From assembly GCF_000381365.1 (NCBI RefSeq), contig NZ_KB905466.1, positions 2,840,821-2,904,820 of the forward strand: a DNA stretch of 64,000 bases, in the 5' to 3' direction. The translations under genes and the position numbers were made by a program. This DNA is from Bacteroides salyersiae WAL 10018 = DSM 18765 = JCM 12988. Lineage in GTDB: Bacteria; Bacteroidota; Bacteroidia; Bacteroidales; Bacteroidaceae. The stretch's first letter is position 1. The number at the start of each line of letters is the position of its first letter. The notes below the pieces were generated by a model. That model had not been told where the DNA came from and made no database searches. It saw only the letters and a program-made list of their open reading frames with translations. Positions 36,020-44,545 of this stretch are shown here, in pieces.

Positions 36020-36409
36020 ATGTCAACCAAAAGAAAACCTCACAGAAAGTTTACAGAATTGGAAAGTAAGTCTTATATTCGCGAGTATCTTTCCAGCTCC
36101 GACCGTCGGAAAACATTTGAACGACGTAATGGATTAAGTTTAGGTACATTGTCCCGCTGGATGAAAATGTACGAGATAGAAGATCCTAAGATGCAAAAAT
36201 CCATCATTGATCCACAGCTGATAGACGAAGACTCAGCGTCCCTTATCGCTCAGCTTCGTGCTGAAAATGAAGCGTTACACAAGTCTAACCGTCAACTTCA
36301 ACGGGATTTGGATACGACAAAGATGCTTCATGAAGCCTGCGAGGTGCTAATTGATCTGACAGAGCAGACCTATCATATCCCCGTGCGAAAAAACTCAGAT
36401 GCCAAGTAA
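36020..36409 (+). CDS. IS3-family transposase OrfA
   Basis: A 129-residue DNA-binding subunit. The N-terminal HTH is seen in ESKSYIREYLSSSDRRKTFE and NGLSLGTLSRWMKMYEI, and a leucine-zipper-like coiled coil follows (LIAQLRAENEALHKSNRQLQ), both typical of OrfA. The 3' end of the gene holds the slippery heptamer A AAA AAC in the correct frame (36388-36394). It ends 8 bases before the conventional start of orfB. Confidence 0.93.
   Translation: MSTKRKPHRKFTELESKSYIREYLSSSDRRKTFERRNGLSLGTLSRWMKMYEIEDPKMQKSIIDPQLIDEDSASLIAQLRAENEALHKSNRQLQRDLDTTKMLHEACEVLIDLTEQTYHIPVRKNSDAK
36388..36394 (+). other. Programmed -1 frameshift signal A_AAA_AAC
   Basis: The heptamer AAAAAAC is in frame with orfA (codons cgA AAA AAC). 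A -1 slip continues into the orfB frame, which is open from 36394 through the TTG at 36418, so an OrfAB fusion transposase can be made as in other IS3 elements. Confidence 0.85.
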
Positions 36410-36417
36410 TCGACACC

Positions 36418-37293
36418 TTGTCACAGAGAGGCTCGGTCAACCGTAAATGCGGTGGTCTGAACAGACTCTGTGGTTACTTCGGCATAACCAGACAAGGTTA
36501 CTATAAACATGTGGACAGACAGTGTGAAGTTAATGTTTTGAAGACAAGTATTGTTCTGTATTGCAAAGAATTAAGAACTTTAATGCCCCAATCGGGTATG
36601 CGTGAGCTATATGTATGCTGTGTTCGTTACTTTAAGGAGAAAATGGTGATAGGTCGTGACCAGTGCTATGAGATATTCCGCTCTAATGGTCTGGTCCAGA
36701 GGAAGAAGCGTGTACGTCCCAAAACAACGAACTCCAATCATAATTATTATATATATCCTGATTTGCTGAACACGACACCTAAGTTCGTAGCAAGCACAAG
36801 CGGAAGTATGGTTGTGGCAGATATTACCTATGTCTCCACCAGGGATGGCTGGGCATACCTGTCCTTGCTTACTGATAGCCACAGTCGTGCAATAGTAGGC
36901 TATTCGTTCTGTCCTTCATTGACAACGGAAGGCCCGATGAAAGCTTTGGAGTCAGCTTTTCTGTTTTACAGAGAGAACGGGATAGACATCAGCGGGTTGA
37001 TACATCATTCAGACCGTGGGGTTCAATACTGCTCAAACCAATACGTTGACACGTTAAAAGCACAACATATAAGCATAAGCATGACACAGTGTGGTGATCC
37101 TCTGCATAATGCATTGGCCGAGCGGATGAACAATACTATTAAGAACGGATGGCTCTTTGACTGCGGGAAGGAGACTTTTAACCAGGTGGAAGAACGTATT
37201 AAACAGGCTGTGTACACATATAATAATATCCGGCCACACCAAGCTTTGAAAATGCGCACACCAATGGAAATTATAAAGGAGGAGAAGGTATGA
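36418..37293 (+). CDS. IS3-family transposase OrfB (integrase catalytic domain)
   Basis: A 291-residue catalytic domain, probably produced as the C-terminal part of an OrfAB frameshift fusion, since its only initiation codon here is TTG. The DDE triad is visible: Asp in MVVADITYVST, Asp in LIHHSDRGVQY and Glu in NALAERMNNTIK, with the IS3 ending YNNIRPHQAL. All catalytic motifs are intact and no stop interrupts the frame, so the element may still be active. Confidence 0.93.
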   Translation: MSQRGSVNRKCGGLNRLCGYFGITRQGYYKHVDRQCEVNVLKTSIVLYCKELRTLMPQSGMRELYVCCVRYFKEKMVIGRDQCYEIFRSNGLVQRKKRVRPKTTNSNHNYYIYPDLLNTTPKFVASTSGSMVVADITYVSTRDGWAYLSLLTDSHSRAIVGYSFCPSLTTEGPMKALESAFLFYRENGIDISGLIHHSDRGVQYCSNQYVDTLKAQHISISMTQCGDPLHNALAERMNNTIKNGWLFDCGKETFNQVEERIKQAVYTYNNIRPHQALKMRTPMEIIKEEKV

Positions 37294-37294
37294 A

Positions 37295-37390
37295 AGTGCC
37301 CCGACTCAGATTGTGCTCGTCGGGACGGGTGGTCCCGCCCCTTGCCGCACGGCGATCCCCGACCAAGGATATTTCTTGGCAAACGAGATA
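37295..37390. other. GC-rich, strongly structured tail of the IS
   Basis: Unlike the AT-rich surroundings, this stretch can fold with an outer CTCGT/ACGAG pair (37316-37320 with 37383-37387), CGGG/CCCG (37321-37324 with 37358-37361), a GGGAC/GTCCC or CGGG/CCCG hairpin near 37322-37337, GCC/GGC at 37344-37353 and CCAAG/CTTGG (37363-37367 with 37375-37379). No gene was recognised. It may be a remnant of another element or a functional RNA/DNA fold. Confidence 0.45.
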
Positions 37391-37601
37391 ATAACAAAAA
37401 TCAGTTCAACAACATTTGGAATAAATAGAATAATTAGCATTATATTTGGAAATCCAAATAGGACAACTACAGTAGGTCTAACAAACAGAAATGTAAACCT
37501 ATTCAGGTATTGAAAATTGTTGAGTGAACGAATACAGTAATAACAATCGAAGTTGTCAACTAAATCCAGTACACATCATCTTGATAAACTTTAGGTGTAA
37601 A

Positions 37602-37684
37602 AACATCCGGATGTTTTCATGCACAACATCCCCATGTTGCATATAAGAACATCCCCATGTTTTGTGTGACAACATCCGGATGTT
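37602..37684. repeat. Four 14-bp palindromes at an exact 23-bp period
   Basis: AACATCCGGATGTT at 37602-37615 and 37671-37684 flank two copies of AACATCCCCATGTT at 37625-37638 and 37648-37661. Unit starts are exactly 23 bases apart and the spacers are always 9 bases but of differing sequence. The outer units are perfect palindromes; the inner two have a CCCC centre. It lies between the IS right end and the AraC 3' end. Confidence 0.9.
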
Positions 37685-37858
37685 TTGATATCCCGGTTTT
37701 ATAGAAAAATGATGGCGGAGCATATATGGCTATGGAATTACTTGTTATGTATTGGTAATAAGGATGTTTATGCTTGTTTTTAAATAAAAGCTTCTGGAAG
37801 TCACGTATATAAGTTAGTCCTGAAATGTAAAAAGGAGTGAGTGGGCGAAGAGGATACT

Positions 37859-37917
37859 ACTTTGAACACTGGATTACATGGATATGGCAAAAAAACTTGT
37901 AATCCAGTATTTAAAGT
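37859..37917 (-). terminator. Hairpin terminator of the first AraC gene
   Basis: Arms at 37859-37877 (ACTTTGAACACTGGATTAC) and 37899-37917 pair over 19 positions with two mismatches. It lies 2 bases past the AraC stop on the minus strand. There is no long T-run on that side, so it may be an imperfect intrinsic terminator. Confidence 0.55.
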
Positions 37918-37919
37918 AT

Positions 37920-38858
37920 TTATATGGCCATTGTATGATGTGCTGTCTGTGTTGTTGTTCTGAAAAATAGAGTTCTGTTTCTATTTTCTCTATATTGGGT
38001 AGGAGATAATTTCAGATAATTGGTAAATAGCCTTGAGAAATAAAGAGGATCATCGAATCCGACCAACGGACTGATTTGATTCACTTTCATCTCCGTTTCT
38101 TCTAAATAATGGCAGGCTTTCTCCATACGGAGCTGTGCCAGATACTTGGATGGTGAAGTGCCGATCTGGGCAATAAATATTCTGGAGAAGTAAGAGACGG
38201 AAAGATTCACGTGCTCTGCCATATTTCTTAAAGAAAGATGCTTGTGCAGATTCTCCCGCATGAATTTCAAGGAAGTATCGATAATGCTACTCTCTTTGAT
38301 GGCTTCCGATTCTTTCTTTCCCGAACTAGAACACTTTATGATGCCTAAGAAATGGAAAAATACGCTGGTGGCATAAGACATTTGTTCGGTACTGCTTTCT
38401 GATTGCAGGGTACTGAATATTTCCTCAAACAGATCTATTTTGTTTTTGAATCTCGATTGTGAGTTATACGGCATATCTTGAGGGATATCGAAACCTTTAC
38501 TGAAATACCCGGCTTTTTTACCGTTGAAGTGTATCCAGTAGATAGACCACGGCTTCCCTTTGCTGCTTCCGTAAGCATGGGACATGCCTTGTGGAATGAT
38601 AAAGAACTGATCTTCTGCAACTTTTAATTTTTTTCCGTTATATTCGAGCCAGCCTTCGCCTTTTACGCAATAGATAAGAATATAGTCGGCAGAATTAGCT
38701 GCTTCTCTCCGGCAATAATGATATTCGGCATTTGGAAAATAACCTATATTAGTAAGGTATAACTCTTTGCCTAATTCATCCTTTTTGAACTTCTCGATAG
38801 CAAATAAGGGAAGACTGATCAGTCGTTCGCCTTTAAATCCTTCTTTGATCTTCAGCAT
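37920..38858 (-). CDS. AraC-family regulator of the polysaccharide locus (first paralogue)
   Basis: A 312-residue regulator. The N-terminal sugar-sensing cupin (about 1-170) has DQFFIIPQGMSHAYGSS and WSIYWIHFNGKKAGYF. The C-terminal AraC domain (about 210-300) has LRNMAEHVNLSVSYFSRIF and ISPLVGFDDPLYFSRLF. It is divergent from the hybrid two-component system gene, with a 238-bp region between that holds repeated GATATCAAA-type half-sites. The second regulator at 48989-49879 is a clear paralogue, with roughly half of aligned residues the same. The probable target is the neighbouring PUL. Confidence 0.92.
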   Translation of the reverse strand: MLKIKEGFKGERLISLPLFAIEKFKKDELGKELYLTNIGYFPNAEYHYCRREAANSADYILIYCVKGEGWLEYNGKKLKVAEDQFFIIPQGMSHAYGSSKGKPWSIYWIHFNGKKAGYFSKGFDIPQDMPYNSQSRFKNKIDLFEEIFSTLQSESSTEQMSYATSVFFHFLGIIKCSSSGKKESEAIKESSIIDTSLKFMRENLHKHLSLRNMAEHVNLSVSYFSRIFIAQIGTSPSKYLAQLRMEKACHYLEETEMKVNQISPLVGFDDPLYFSRLFTNYLKLSPTQYRENRNRTLFFRTTTQTAHHTMAI

Positions 38859-38942
38859 AGCATTAAAATAATTAAAGGTTATTGTTCATGATGCAAATAT
38901 AGGAGAGTGGTTTCGCAATGGATATTCGATAAAAATGAAAAA

Positions 38943-39060
38943 GTATCAAATTTTAATTTTGACGGGGATTACCCGGCTTTTGAGTGAATATTTTATATTT
39001 TGATATCAAAATTTTATATTGTGAGACTTTATATTGGTCTGAAAAGGCGTTTTTTGATAC
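38943..39060. promoter_or_regulatory. GTATCAAA/TTTGATAC operator-like half-sites
   Basis: GTATCAAA at 38943-38950, a perfect 16-bp palindrome ATTTTGATATCAAAAT at 38997-39012 and TTTGATAC at 39053-39060 lie in the divergent region of the AraC and hybrid two-component genes. A -7-like TATTTTTG at 39069-39076 follows. Confidence 0.5.
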
Positions 39061-39096
39061 TTTATGGTTATTTTTGCATTTATATATTATATAATC

Positions 39097-42000
39097 ATGA
39101 GAATAACTCTGTGTTTTATCATCTTTATTAATCTATGTATATCGTTGTTCGGGCAGGTACATTTTACTCGTTTGAATAATGAAGACGGGTTGTCGCATAG
39201 TGAAGTGAAAGCCATATTGCAGGATAGCTACGGTTATATGTGGATCGGAACCCGTAACAAACTGAATCGTTATGACGGATGCGAGTTTAAGGTGCTGGAT
39301 TGTTATGATCCGGTGGCGAACAGACGGAATAATAACATTGCTGCTTTGTGTGAAGACGCTAACCGGCTTTTGTGGATAGGCACGGACGACGGAGTTTTTG
39401 TCTATGATCCGGCTTTGGAAACTTTTACGTATTTGGAACGTTGGTTGAATCCCGACCAGAGTGCGGACTTTTTATATAATTGGGTCTCAAATATTGTTGC
39501 CGATAAGGAGGGGAATATGTGGGTCGTCTTACCTTCCCGTGGTATACTGAAAGTGAATATACAGACAAAAGCCTATCGACTCTATTCGATATCGGAGGAT
39601 ACGGTATTTGGAAAGGGGGGGCCGTTGTCACTGACGGTAGATGAACAGGGAACGATCTGGGCCGGTTGTATCGAACAGGGCATTTGCCGGTATGACAGGA
39701 AGAAAGACGAATTTGTGCGGGTATTGAAAGAAACCGGAATGTTTCAGGGAAAAGGAGTTTATACGATGCTGTCTTATAAGGAATTCCTGCTTATAGCTTT
39801 GCATGAGGGGGGCTTACTGAAATATAATATGGATACGAAAACACTTTCCCTGCATGATTTTCCGGAAGTGGATAAGGTAATGCTCCGTTGCCTGATGATG
39901 TCCAAGGAGGAGGAATTGTGGGTGGGTACGAATAATGGTATCTATATCTATAATGTGTTGACCGGGAGCTGTACTAATGTCAAAAATGATTCTTTCGATT
40001 CGCATTCGCTTAGTAATAATACGGTAACAACGATGTATACCGATAGGGAAAAGGGGATCTGGGTAGGTACGTTGTATGGCGGTTTGAATTATCAGAGCCG
40101 TAGTGCGGAGAATTTTACGGTTTATATTCCGAATGATCATCCGCAGAGTGTACAGAGCCAGTGGATTCATGGTTTGTATTGGGATGAAGAGACCCAGAAG
40201 CTCTGGGTGGGAACGGAAGATGAGGGCTGTTCGGTTTTCGATAAGAATATGTCTGTTTTTACTCCGGTCAATACGCATCCTACTGTTACGGTCACCTGTA
40301 TCCGGAAAATCGACGGGAATATCTGGATCGGATATTTTAAGAATGGTTTGGATGTGGTGTCTCCGTCTATGAAGGTGACGCATTATACAGGTAAAGAACT
40401 GGGCTTGAAAGAGGAAAGCATCTTTGCTTTTTGTGAAGATCATACAGGTACTATTTGGATAAGCGACGGCGGGGGCGTATATACGGCGAAAAAAGGGACG
40501 ATGCATTTTGAGAAAGTGACGGAGTTCGGCTACGGATATATACAGGATATCAAAGAAGACAGCCAGGGGAATATTTGGATTGCGGCAATGGGAAATGGGG
40601 TATATCGGTATAATATCCGTTCACAGGAGGCGGAGCAGTATCTTGCGGATGGTAAGCCCGGTTCTATCAGTTCGAATTCGGTCAGCAGCATTTTGGAAGA
40701 TAGCAAGGGACGCATCTGGCTTAGCACGGACCGGGGAGGTATCTGTTGTTTTCAGGATGAGGCTTTCGAAGTCTATTCGCTTGAAGAGGAATTGCCGGAC
40801 GATATTGTTTTCAAGGCTGTGGAGGATACTCGTGGAAATATCTGGTTTGGAACGAACCACGGGCTTGTGTGTCTGAATCCGGAGAGCAAAGAAGTACAGG
40901 TGTTTGGTAAAAAAGACGGTTTGAGCGTCTCCCGGTTTAATTATAACTCGGCGGTTGTGGTGGATGGAGAAACGATTTTTATGGGAACCATGCATGGGTT
41001 GGTCTCATTCAATCCGGAGCAGTTCGTCAGAAACGATTTAATGCCTTCCGTCTATTTCACAGATTTTCTTGTAAATGGGAAAAACCTTCTCCCCAATGTC
41101 ATCAACCGGTATGATAAGGATTATAAAATAACACTTAAATACGACGAGCGAAACATCAGTATCCGTTTCGTTGCATTGAGTTTCGCTTCTCCGGGGGCTA
41201 ACCGGTATGCCTATCGTATGAGTAACGTCGATAATGACTGGATCTATACGGATAAGAATGTGATATCTTATGCGGGGCTTACTACCGGAAAATATGTTCT
41301 CCACGTGAAAGGGGCGAATAATATGGGAGTATGGGATGAATCGGAGAAGGTCTTGATGATTGATGTACTGCCGCCTTGGTGGGCATCGCCTGTTGCTTAT
41401 ATCATTTATATTCTGGTAGTGTTTTCATTGCTTTTTTACTGGATACGTTCTTACCTGAAAAGAATTGCCCGTAGAAATGAGGAGAAGAATCTGATTTATA
41501 CAATCGAGAAAGAGAAAGAGCTTTATGAATCCAAAGTGGCTTTCTTTACGAATATTACGCATGAGATACGTACGCCTCTGACATTGATCAGTGGTCCGAT
41601 GGATCTGGTGATACAGGAGTCTGTACAGTTTCCGAAGAATATACAACGTTATCTGGGATTGATCAAACAGAATGTAGACCAGTTATTGAATCTGGTAAAT
41701 CAATTATTGGACTTCAAAGCGGCCGGAAATATGAATAAACCGTTGATCTTTTCGGAGATAAAGGCATTGCATCTGATTGAGTCCTTGAAAGAAAGATTCT
41801 CTGTGTTGCTCTCGGAAAAGAATAAGACTTTTGAGATTATAGCAGACCGCGTAGATCCGGATATCTGTGTGATAGCCGATAAGGATGCGGTTGACAAGAT
41901 AATGAATAACTTGATATTCAATGCTATAAAATACAGTGACGCTCGTATTACGGTACGGGTGAGTCGTGATGACGAATACCTGACACTTGAAATTATAAAT

Positions 42001-43047
42001 GACGGCTTGTTGGTATCGAAGGATATGCATGAAGCGATTTTCGAACCGTTTGTCCGGGCAGAAAACAGTAAGGAGAATATAGGCGTGGGGATCGGATTAT
42101 CGCTTTGCCGGAGCTTGGTGGAACAGCACCGGGGTACTTTGACCTACGAGGAGATGGATGGGCTGAACTGCTTTGTTCTTAAACTTCCGGTTCGGCAGAA
42201 GATAACCGAGAATGTACAGACGGTGGAGATGAGCGACGGGCAGATTCTGCTGAATAAAAACAGCATGAGGGTTACTCTGTTGATTGTGGACGATCATCCG
42301 GATGTGGTGGATTTCTTATCGGAACAGTTGCATGAAGAATATACTGTCCTGACGGCGGCCGATGGCAGACAGGCTTTGGACGTGATAGAACATAATAAGG
42401 TGGACATCGTATTGAGTGACATCATCATGCCCAATTTAGACGGATTGTCTCTCTGCCGGAAATTGAAGGCGGAGATAGCTACCAGCCATATATTGGTGGT
42501 GCTGTTGACATCGAAGAATGACGTTAGCACGAAGATTCAGGGACTGGAGGCCGGGGCGGATGCTTATGTCGAGAAACCATTCAACCTGAATTACTTATCG
42601 GCTTTGCTGAGAAGCTTGATAGTGAACAAAAACCGGGACATCAGCCTGCAGAACACCAAACCACTGATACCGATCGGGCAGGTAGAGATCAATAAGTCTG
42701 ATGAGAACTTTGTAAATCAGGTAGTGGATATTGTGAATGCAAACATATCCGATCCCACTTTTAATGTGGAGATACTGACGGCCAAGATGCATATGAGTCA
42801 TTCTAATTTTAGTAAAAAGCTGAAGGGCATTGTAAATATGAGTCCGGTGGAGTTTATCCGTTTCATTCGGCTGAACCGTGCAGCCACTATTTTGTCGCAG
42901 GAAGATTGTCAGGTTAATGAGGTGAGTGTGTTGGTCGGCATCAACTCTACAAGTAATTTTATCCAGCAATTCCAGAAACAGTTCGGAAAAACGCCTAATG
43001 AATTCCGGAAAGAATGCAAACGGAGAAGGAGCGAACCGGAAAAGTAA
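39097..43047 (+). CDS. Hybrid two-component system regulator (HTCS)
   Basis: Read from ATG 39097 (1316 residues) because a -7-like element TATTTTTG at 39069-39076 overlaps the upstream ATG at 39064, and the signal peptide MRITLCFIIFINLCISLFGQ fits. In order: signal peptide, two-part periplasmic beta-propeller (Reg_prop repeats such as MWIGTRNKLNRYDG), a Y_Y_Y domain (about 650-740), a transmembrane helix (about 755-775), HisKA with FTNITHEIRTPL (phospho-His822), HATPase (VGIGLSLCRSLV), a receiver with phospho-acceptor Asp1108 in LSDIIMP and the Lys in VEKPFN, then an AraC-type HTH. HTCSs bind an oligosaccharide in the periplasm and activate susCD and enzyme genes. It is the best candidate to bind the 28883-28982 and 50002-50020 sites. 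Confidence 0.95.
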   Translation: MRITLCFIIFINLCISLFGQVHFTRLNNEDGLSHSEVKAILQDSYGYMWIGTRNKLNRYDGCEFKVLDCYDPVANRRNNNIAALCEDANRLLWIGTDDGVFVYDPALETFTYLERWLNPDQSADFLYNWVSNIVADKEGNMWVVLPSRGILKVNIQTKAYRLYSISEDTVFGKGGPLSLTVDEQGTIWAGCIEQGICRYDRKKDEFVRVLKETGMFQGKGVYTMLSYKEFLLIALHEGGLLKYNMDTKTLSLHDFPEVDKVMLRCLMMSKEEELWVGTNNGIYIYNVLTGSCTNVKNDSFDSHSLSNNTVTTMYTDREKGIWVGTLYGGLNYQSRSAENFTVYIPNDHPQSVQSQWIHGLYWDEETQKLWVGTEDEGCSVFDKNMSVFTPVNTHPTVTVTCIRKIDGNIWIGYFKNGLDVVSPSMKVTHYTGKELGLKEESIFAFCEDHTGTIWISDGGGVYTAKKGTMHFEKVTEFGYGYIQDIKEDSQGNIWIAAMGNGVYRYNIRSQEAEQYLADGKPGSISSNSVSSILEDSKGRIWLSTDRGGICCFQDEAFEVYSLEEELPDDIVFKAVEDTRGNIWFGTNHGLVCLNPESKEVQVFGKKDGLSVSRFNYNSAVVVDGETIFMGTMHGLVSFNPEQFVRNDLMPSVYFTDFLVNGKNLLPNVINRYDKDYKITLKYDERNISIRFVALSFASPGANRYAYRMSNVDNDWIYTDKNVISYAGLTTGKYVLHVKGANNMGVWDESEKVLMIDVLPPWWASPVAYIIYILVVFSLLFYWIRSYLKRIARRNEEKNLIYTIEKEKELYESKVAFFTNITHEIRTPLTLISGPMDLVIQESVQFPKNIQRYLGLIKQNVDQLLNLVNQLLDFKAAGNMNKPLIFSEIKALHLIESLKERFSVLLSEKNKTFEIIADRVDPDICVIADKDAVDKIMNNLIFNAIKYSDARITVRVSRDDEYLTLEIINDGLLVSKDMHEAIFEPFVRAENSKENIGVGIGLSLCRSLVEQHRGTLTYEEMDGLNCFVLKLPVRQKITENVQTVEMSDGQILLNKNSMRVTLLIVDDHPDVVDFLSEQLHEEYTVLTAADGRQALDVIEHNKVDIVLSDIIMPNLDGLSLCRKLKAEIATSHILVVLLTSKNDVSTKIQGLEAGADAYVEKPFNLNYLSALLRSLIVNKNRDISLQNTKPLIPIGQVEINKSDENFVNQVVDIVNANISDPTFNVEILTAKMHMSHSNFSKKLKGIVNMSPVEFIRFIRLNRAATILSQEDCQVNEVSVLVGINSTSNFIQQFQKQFGKTPNEFRKECKRRRSEPEK

Positions 43048-43100
43048 AATCGTCCATACTTTAAGTGATTCTCTCTATTTCTTTATAGGGTAAATCCCGG

Positions 43101-43108
43101 TTACTTTG
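43101..43108 (+). promoter_or_regulatory. -7-like element TTACTTTG upstream of the MFS gene
   Basis: Seven of eight positions match TAnnTTTG, 38 bases before the chosen ATG. The same 8 bases recur upstream of susC at 50060-50067, suggesting similar promoters. Confidence 0.4.
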
Positions 43109-43146
43109 CGGTCATCAAATGAATGATTAATATTTGTATGACCCTG

Positions 43147-44532
43147 ATGAAAACACAATCGAATCTTTATCTGTTCCTGATAGCCCTGATATCGGCTATG
43201 GGAGGTTTTCTTTTTGGCTATGACTGGGTAGTGATAGGAGGTGCGAAACCTTTCTACGAACAATACTTTCAGATAGCAGGTAATCCCGTACTGCAAGGAT
43301 GGGCGATGAGTAGTGCACTGATAGGTTGCCTGATAGGTGCGTTAAGTGCCGGAAAAATGAGTGACCGCTTCGGTCGGAAGCCGGTTCTTACATTGGCGGC
43401 AGGACTCTTTATTTGTACCGCTATCGGTACGGGAGCCGCCAATTCCTTTACTTTTTTCAATGTTTTCAGACTGGTCGGCGGGTTTGCCATCGGTATTGCT
43501 TCCAGCCTGTCGCCGATGTATATTGCGGAGATAGCTCCGGCTCATCTGCGCGGACGTTTTGTCGCTATCAATCAGTTGACGGTTGTGCTGGGTATTTTAG
43601 CTTCTCAGATCGTGAACTGGCAGATCGCGGAACCGGTAGCGATAGGAGCTACGTATGAAATGATACGTGAATCGTGGAACGGGCAGATGGGATGGCGCTG
43701 GATGTTTTGGGCGATGACTGTGCCGGCTGCTTTGTTTTTCATTTTTAGTTTTATACTTCCCGAGAGTCCTCGCTGGCTGGCCTCTTCCGGCCGTAGGGAA
43801 GCCGCTTTAAAAGTCTTTACCCGTATGGGCGGATCTGATTATGCCCGTCGGGAATTGGAAGCGATTGCCGTGGCGTCTTCGGATAAAAACCGGCAAGGTA
43901 GCTTTAAGCAATTATTGCGTCCCGGCATGCGTAAAGTGCTGGTAATTGGTGTTGTGATGGCCGTTTTGCAGCAATGGTGCGGTATCAATGTGATATTCAA
44001 TTATGCACAGGAGATATTTATGGCTGCCGGATATGGAGTATCGGATGTACTGATGAATATCGTTGTGACCGGAATTACGAATGTCGTGTTTACGGTTCTG
44101 GCCATGTTCGTGGTCGATCGTTGGGGACGCAAGGCGCTTACTTTGATAGGGGCATTCGGGCTGACTGTGATTTATGCCTTTATGGGGGCAGCCTATTATT
44201 TTCACATTACCGGGGTCGTGTTGCTGATTATTGTCGTGACTGCCATTGCATGTTATGCCATGACGTTGGCTACAACCATGTGGGTGATTATCTCCGAGAT
44301 CTTCCCCAATCGGGTTCGTGGAGTGGCGATGTCGGTTTGCACTTTCGCCTTGTGGGCTGCCTGTTTCATCCTTACTTATACTTTTCCGGTATTGAATAAC
44401 GGGTTGGGAGCGGCCGGTACTTTCTGGCTTTACGGCATCATCTGCCTTACCGGCGGAATATTTGTAGCACTCTATTTACCCGAGACCAAGGGAAAGAGTC
44501 TGGAAGAATTGGAAAAAGAATTAATAAAATAG
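43147..44532 (+). CDS. MFS sugar porter (xylose/arabinose/galactose-H+ symporter type)
   Basis: The start is set at ATG 43147 (461 residues, MKTQSNLYLFLI), with ATG 43138 or 43123 as alternatives. Twelve transmembrane segments. Sugar-porter signatures are GGFLFGYDWVVIGG, DRFGRKP between TM2 and TM3, PESPRWL after TM6, QQWCGINVIFNYA, VDRWGRKAL and the C-terminal PETKGKSLEELE. It imports a monosaccharide across the inner membrane by proton symport; the sugar is not determined. It is the first gene of a run with DUF5107-TPR (13 bp apart) and thus linked to cytoplasmic sugar handling. Confidence 0.92.
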   Translation: MKTQSNLYLFLIALISAMGGFLFGYDWVVIGGAKPFYEQYFQIAGNPVLQGWAMSSALIGCLIGALSAGKMSDRFGRKPVLTLAAGLFICTAIGTGAANSFTFFNVFRLVGGFAIGIASSLSPMYIAEIAPAHLRGRFVAINQLTVVLGILASQIVNWQIAEPVAIGATYEMIRESWNGQMGWRWMFWAMTVPAALFFIFSFILPESPRWLASSGRREAALKVFTRMGGSDYARRELEAIAVASSDKNRQGSFKQLLRPGMRKVLVIGVVMAVLQQWCGINVIFNYAQEIFMAAGYGVSDVLMNIVVTGITNVVFTVLAMFVVDRWGRKALTLIGAFGLTVIYAFMGAAYYFHITGVVLLIIVVTAIACYAMTLATTMWVIISEIFPNRVRGVAMSVCTFALWAACFILTYTFPVLNNGLGAAGTFWLYGIICLTGGIFVALYLPETKGKSLEELEKELIK

Positions 44533-44545
44533 CAATTATTATAGT

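Larger units (their letters stand above)
35981..37573 (+). mobile_element. IS3-family insertion sequence
   Basis: A 1593-bp element with terminal inverted repeats, TGTACTGAATAAGTTGACA at 35981-35999 and its imperfect inverse at 37554-37573, beginning TG and ending CA as in the IS3 family. It has orfA and orfB in overlapping-style frames with a frameshift signal between. No 3-4 base target duplication is visible at these ends, so the copy is old or one end is misplaced. Unusually, about 280 bp lie between the orfB stop and the right repeat. It sits in an intergenic region of the polysaccharide locus and disrupts no recognisable gene. Confidence 0.85.

Noticed and set aside
37313..37513. 66-codon frame in the IS tail
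   Set aside because: It starts in the structured GC-rich block and runs into AT-rich DNA, with no family features or translation signals.
35978..37576. Target-site duplication around the IS
   Set aside because: The bases just outside the inverted repeats (TAG on the left, CAT on the right) do not match in any nearby register, so no duplication is claimed.
37602..37684. CRISPR array reading of the 23-bp periodic repeats
   Set aside because: The repeats are 14-bp palindromes with 9-bp spacers, far too short for CRISPR repeats and spacers, and no cas gene is nearby.
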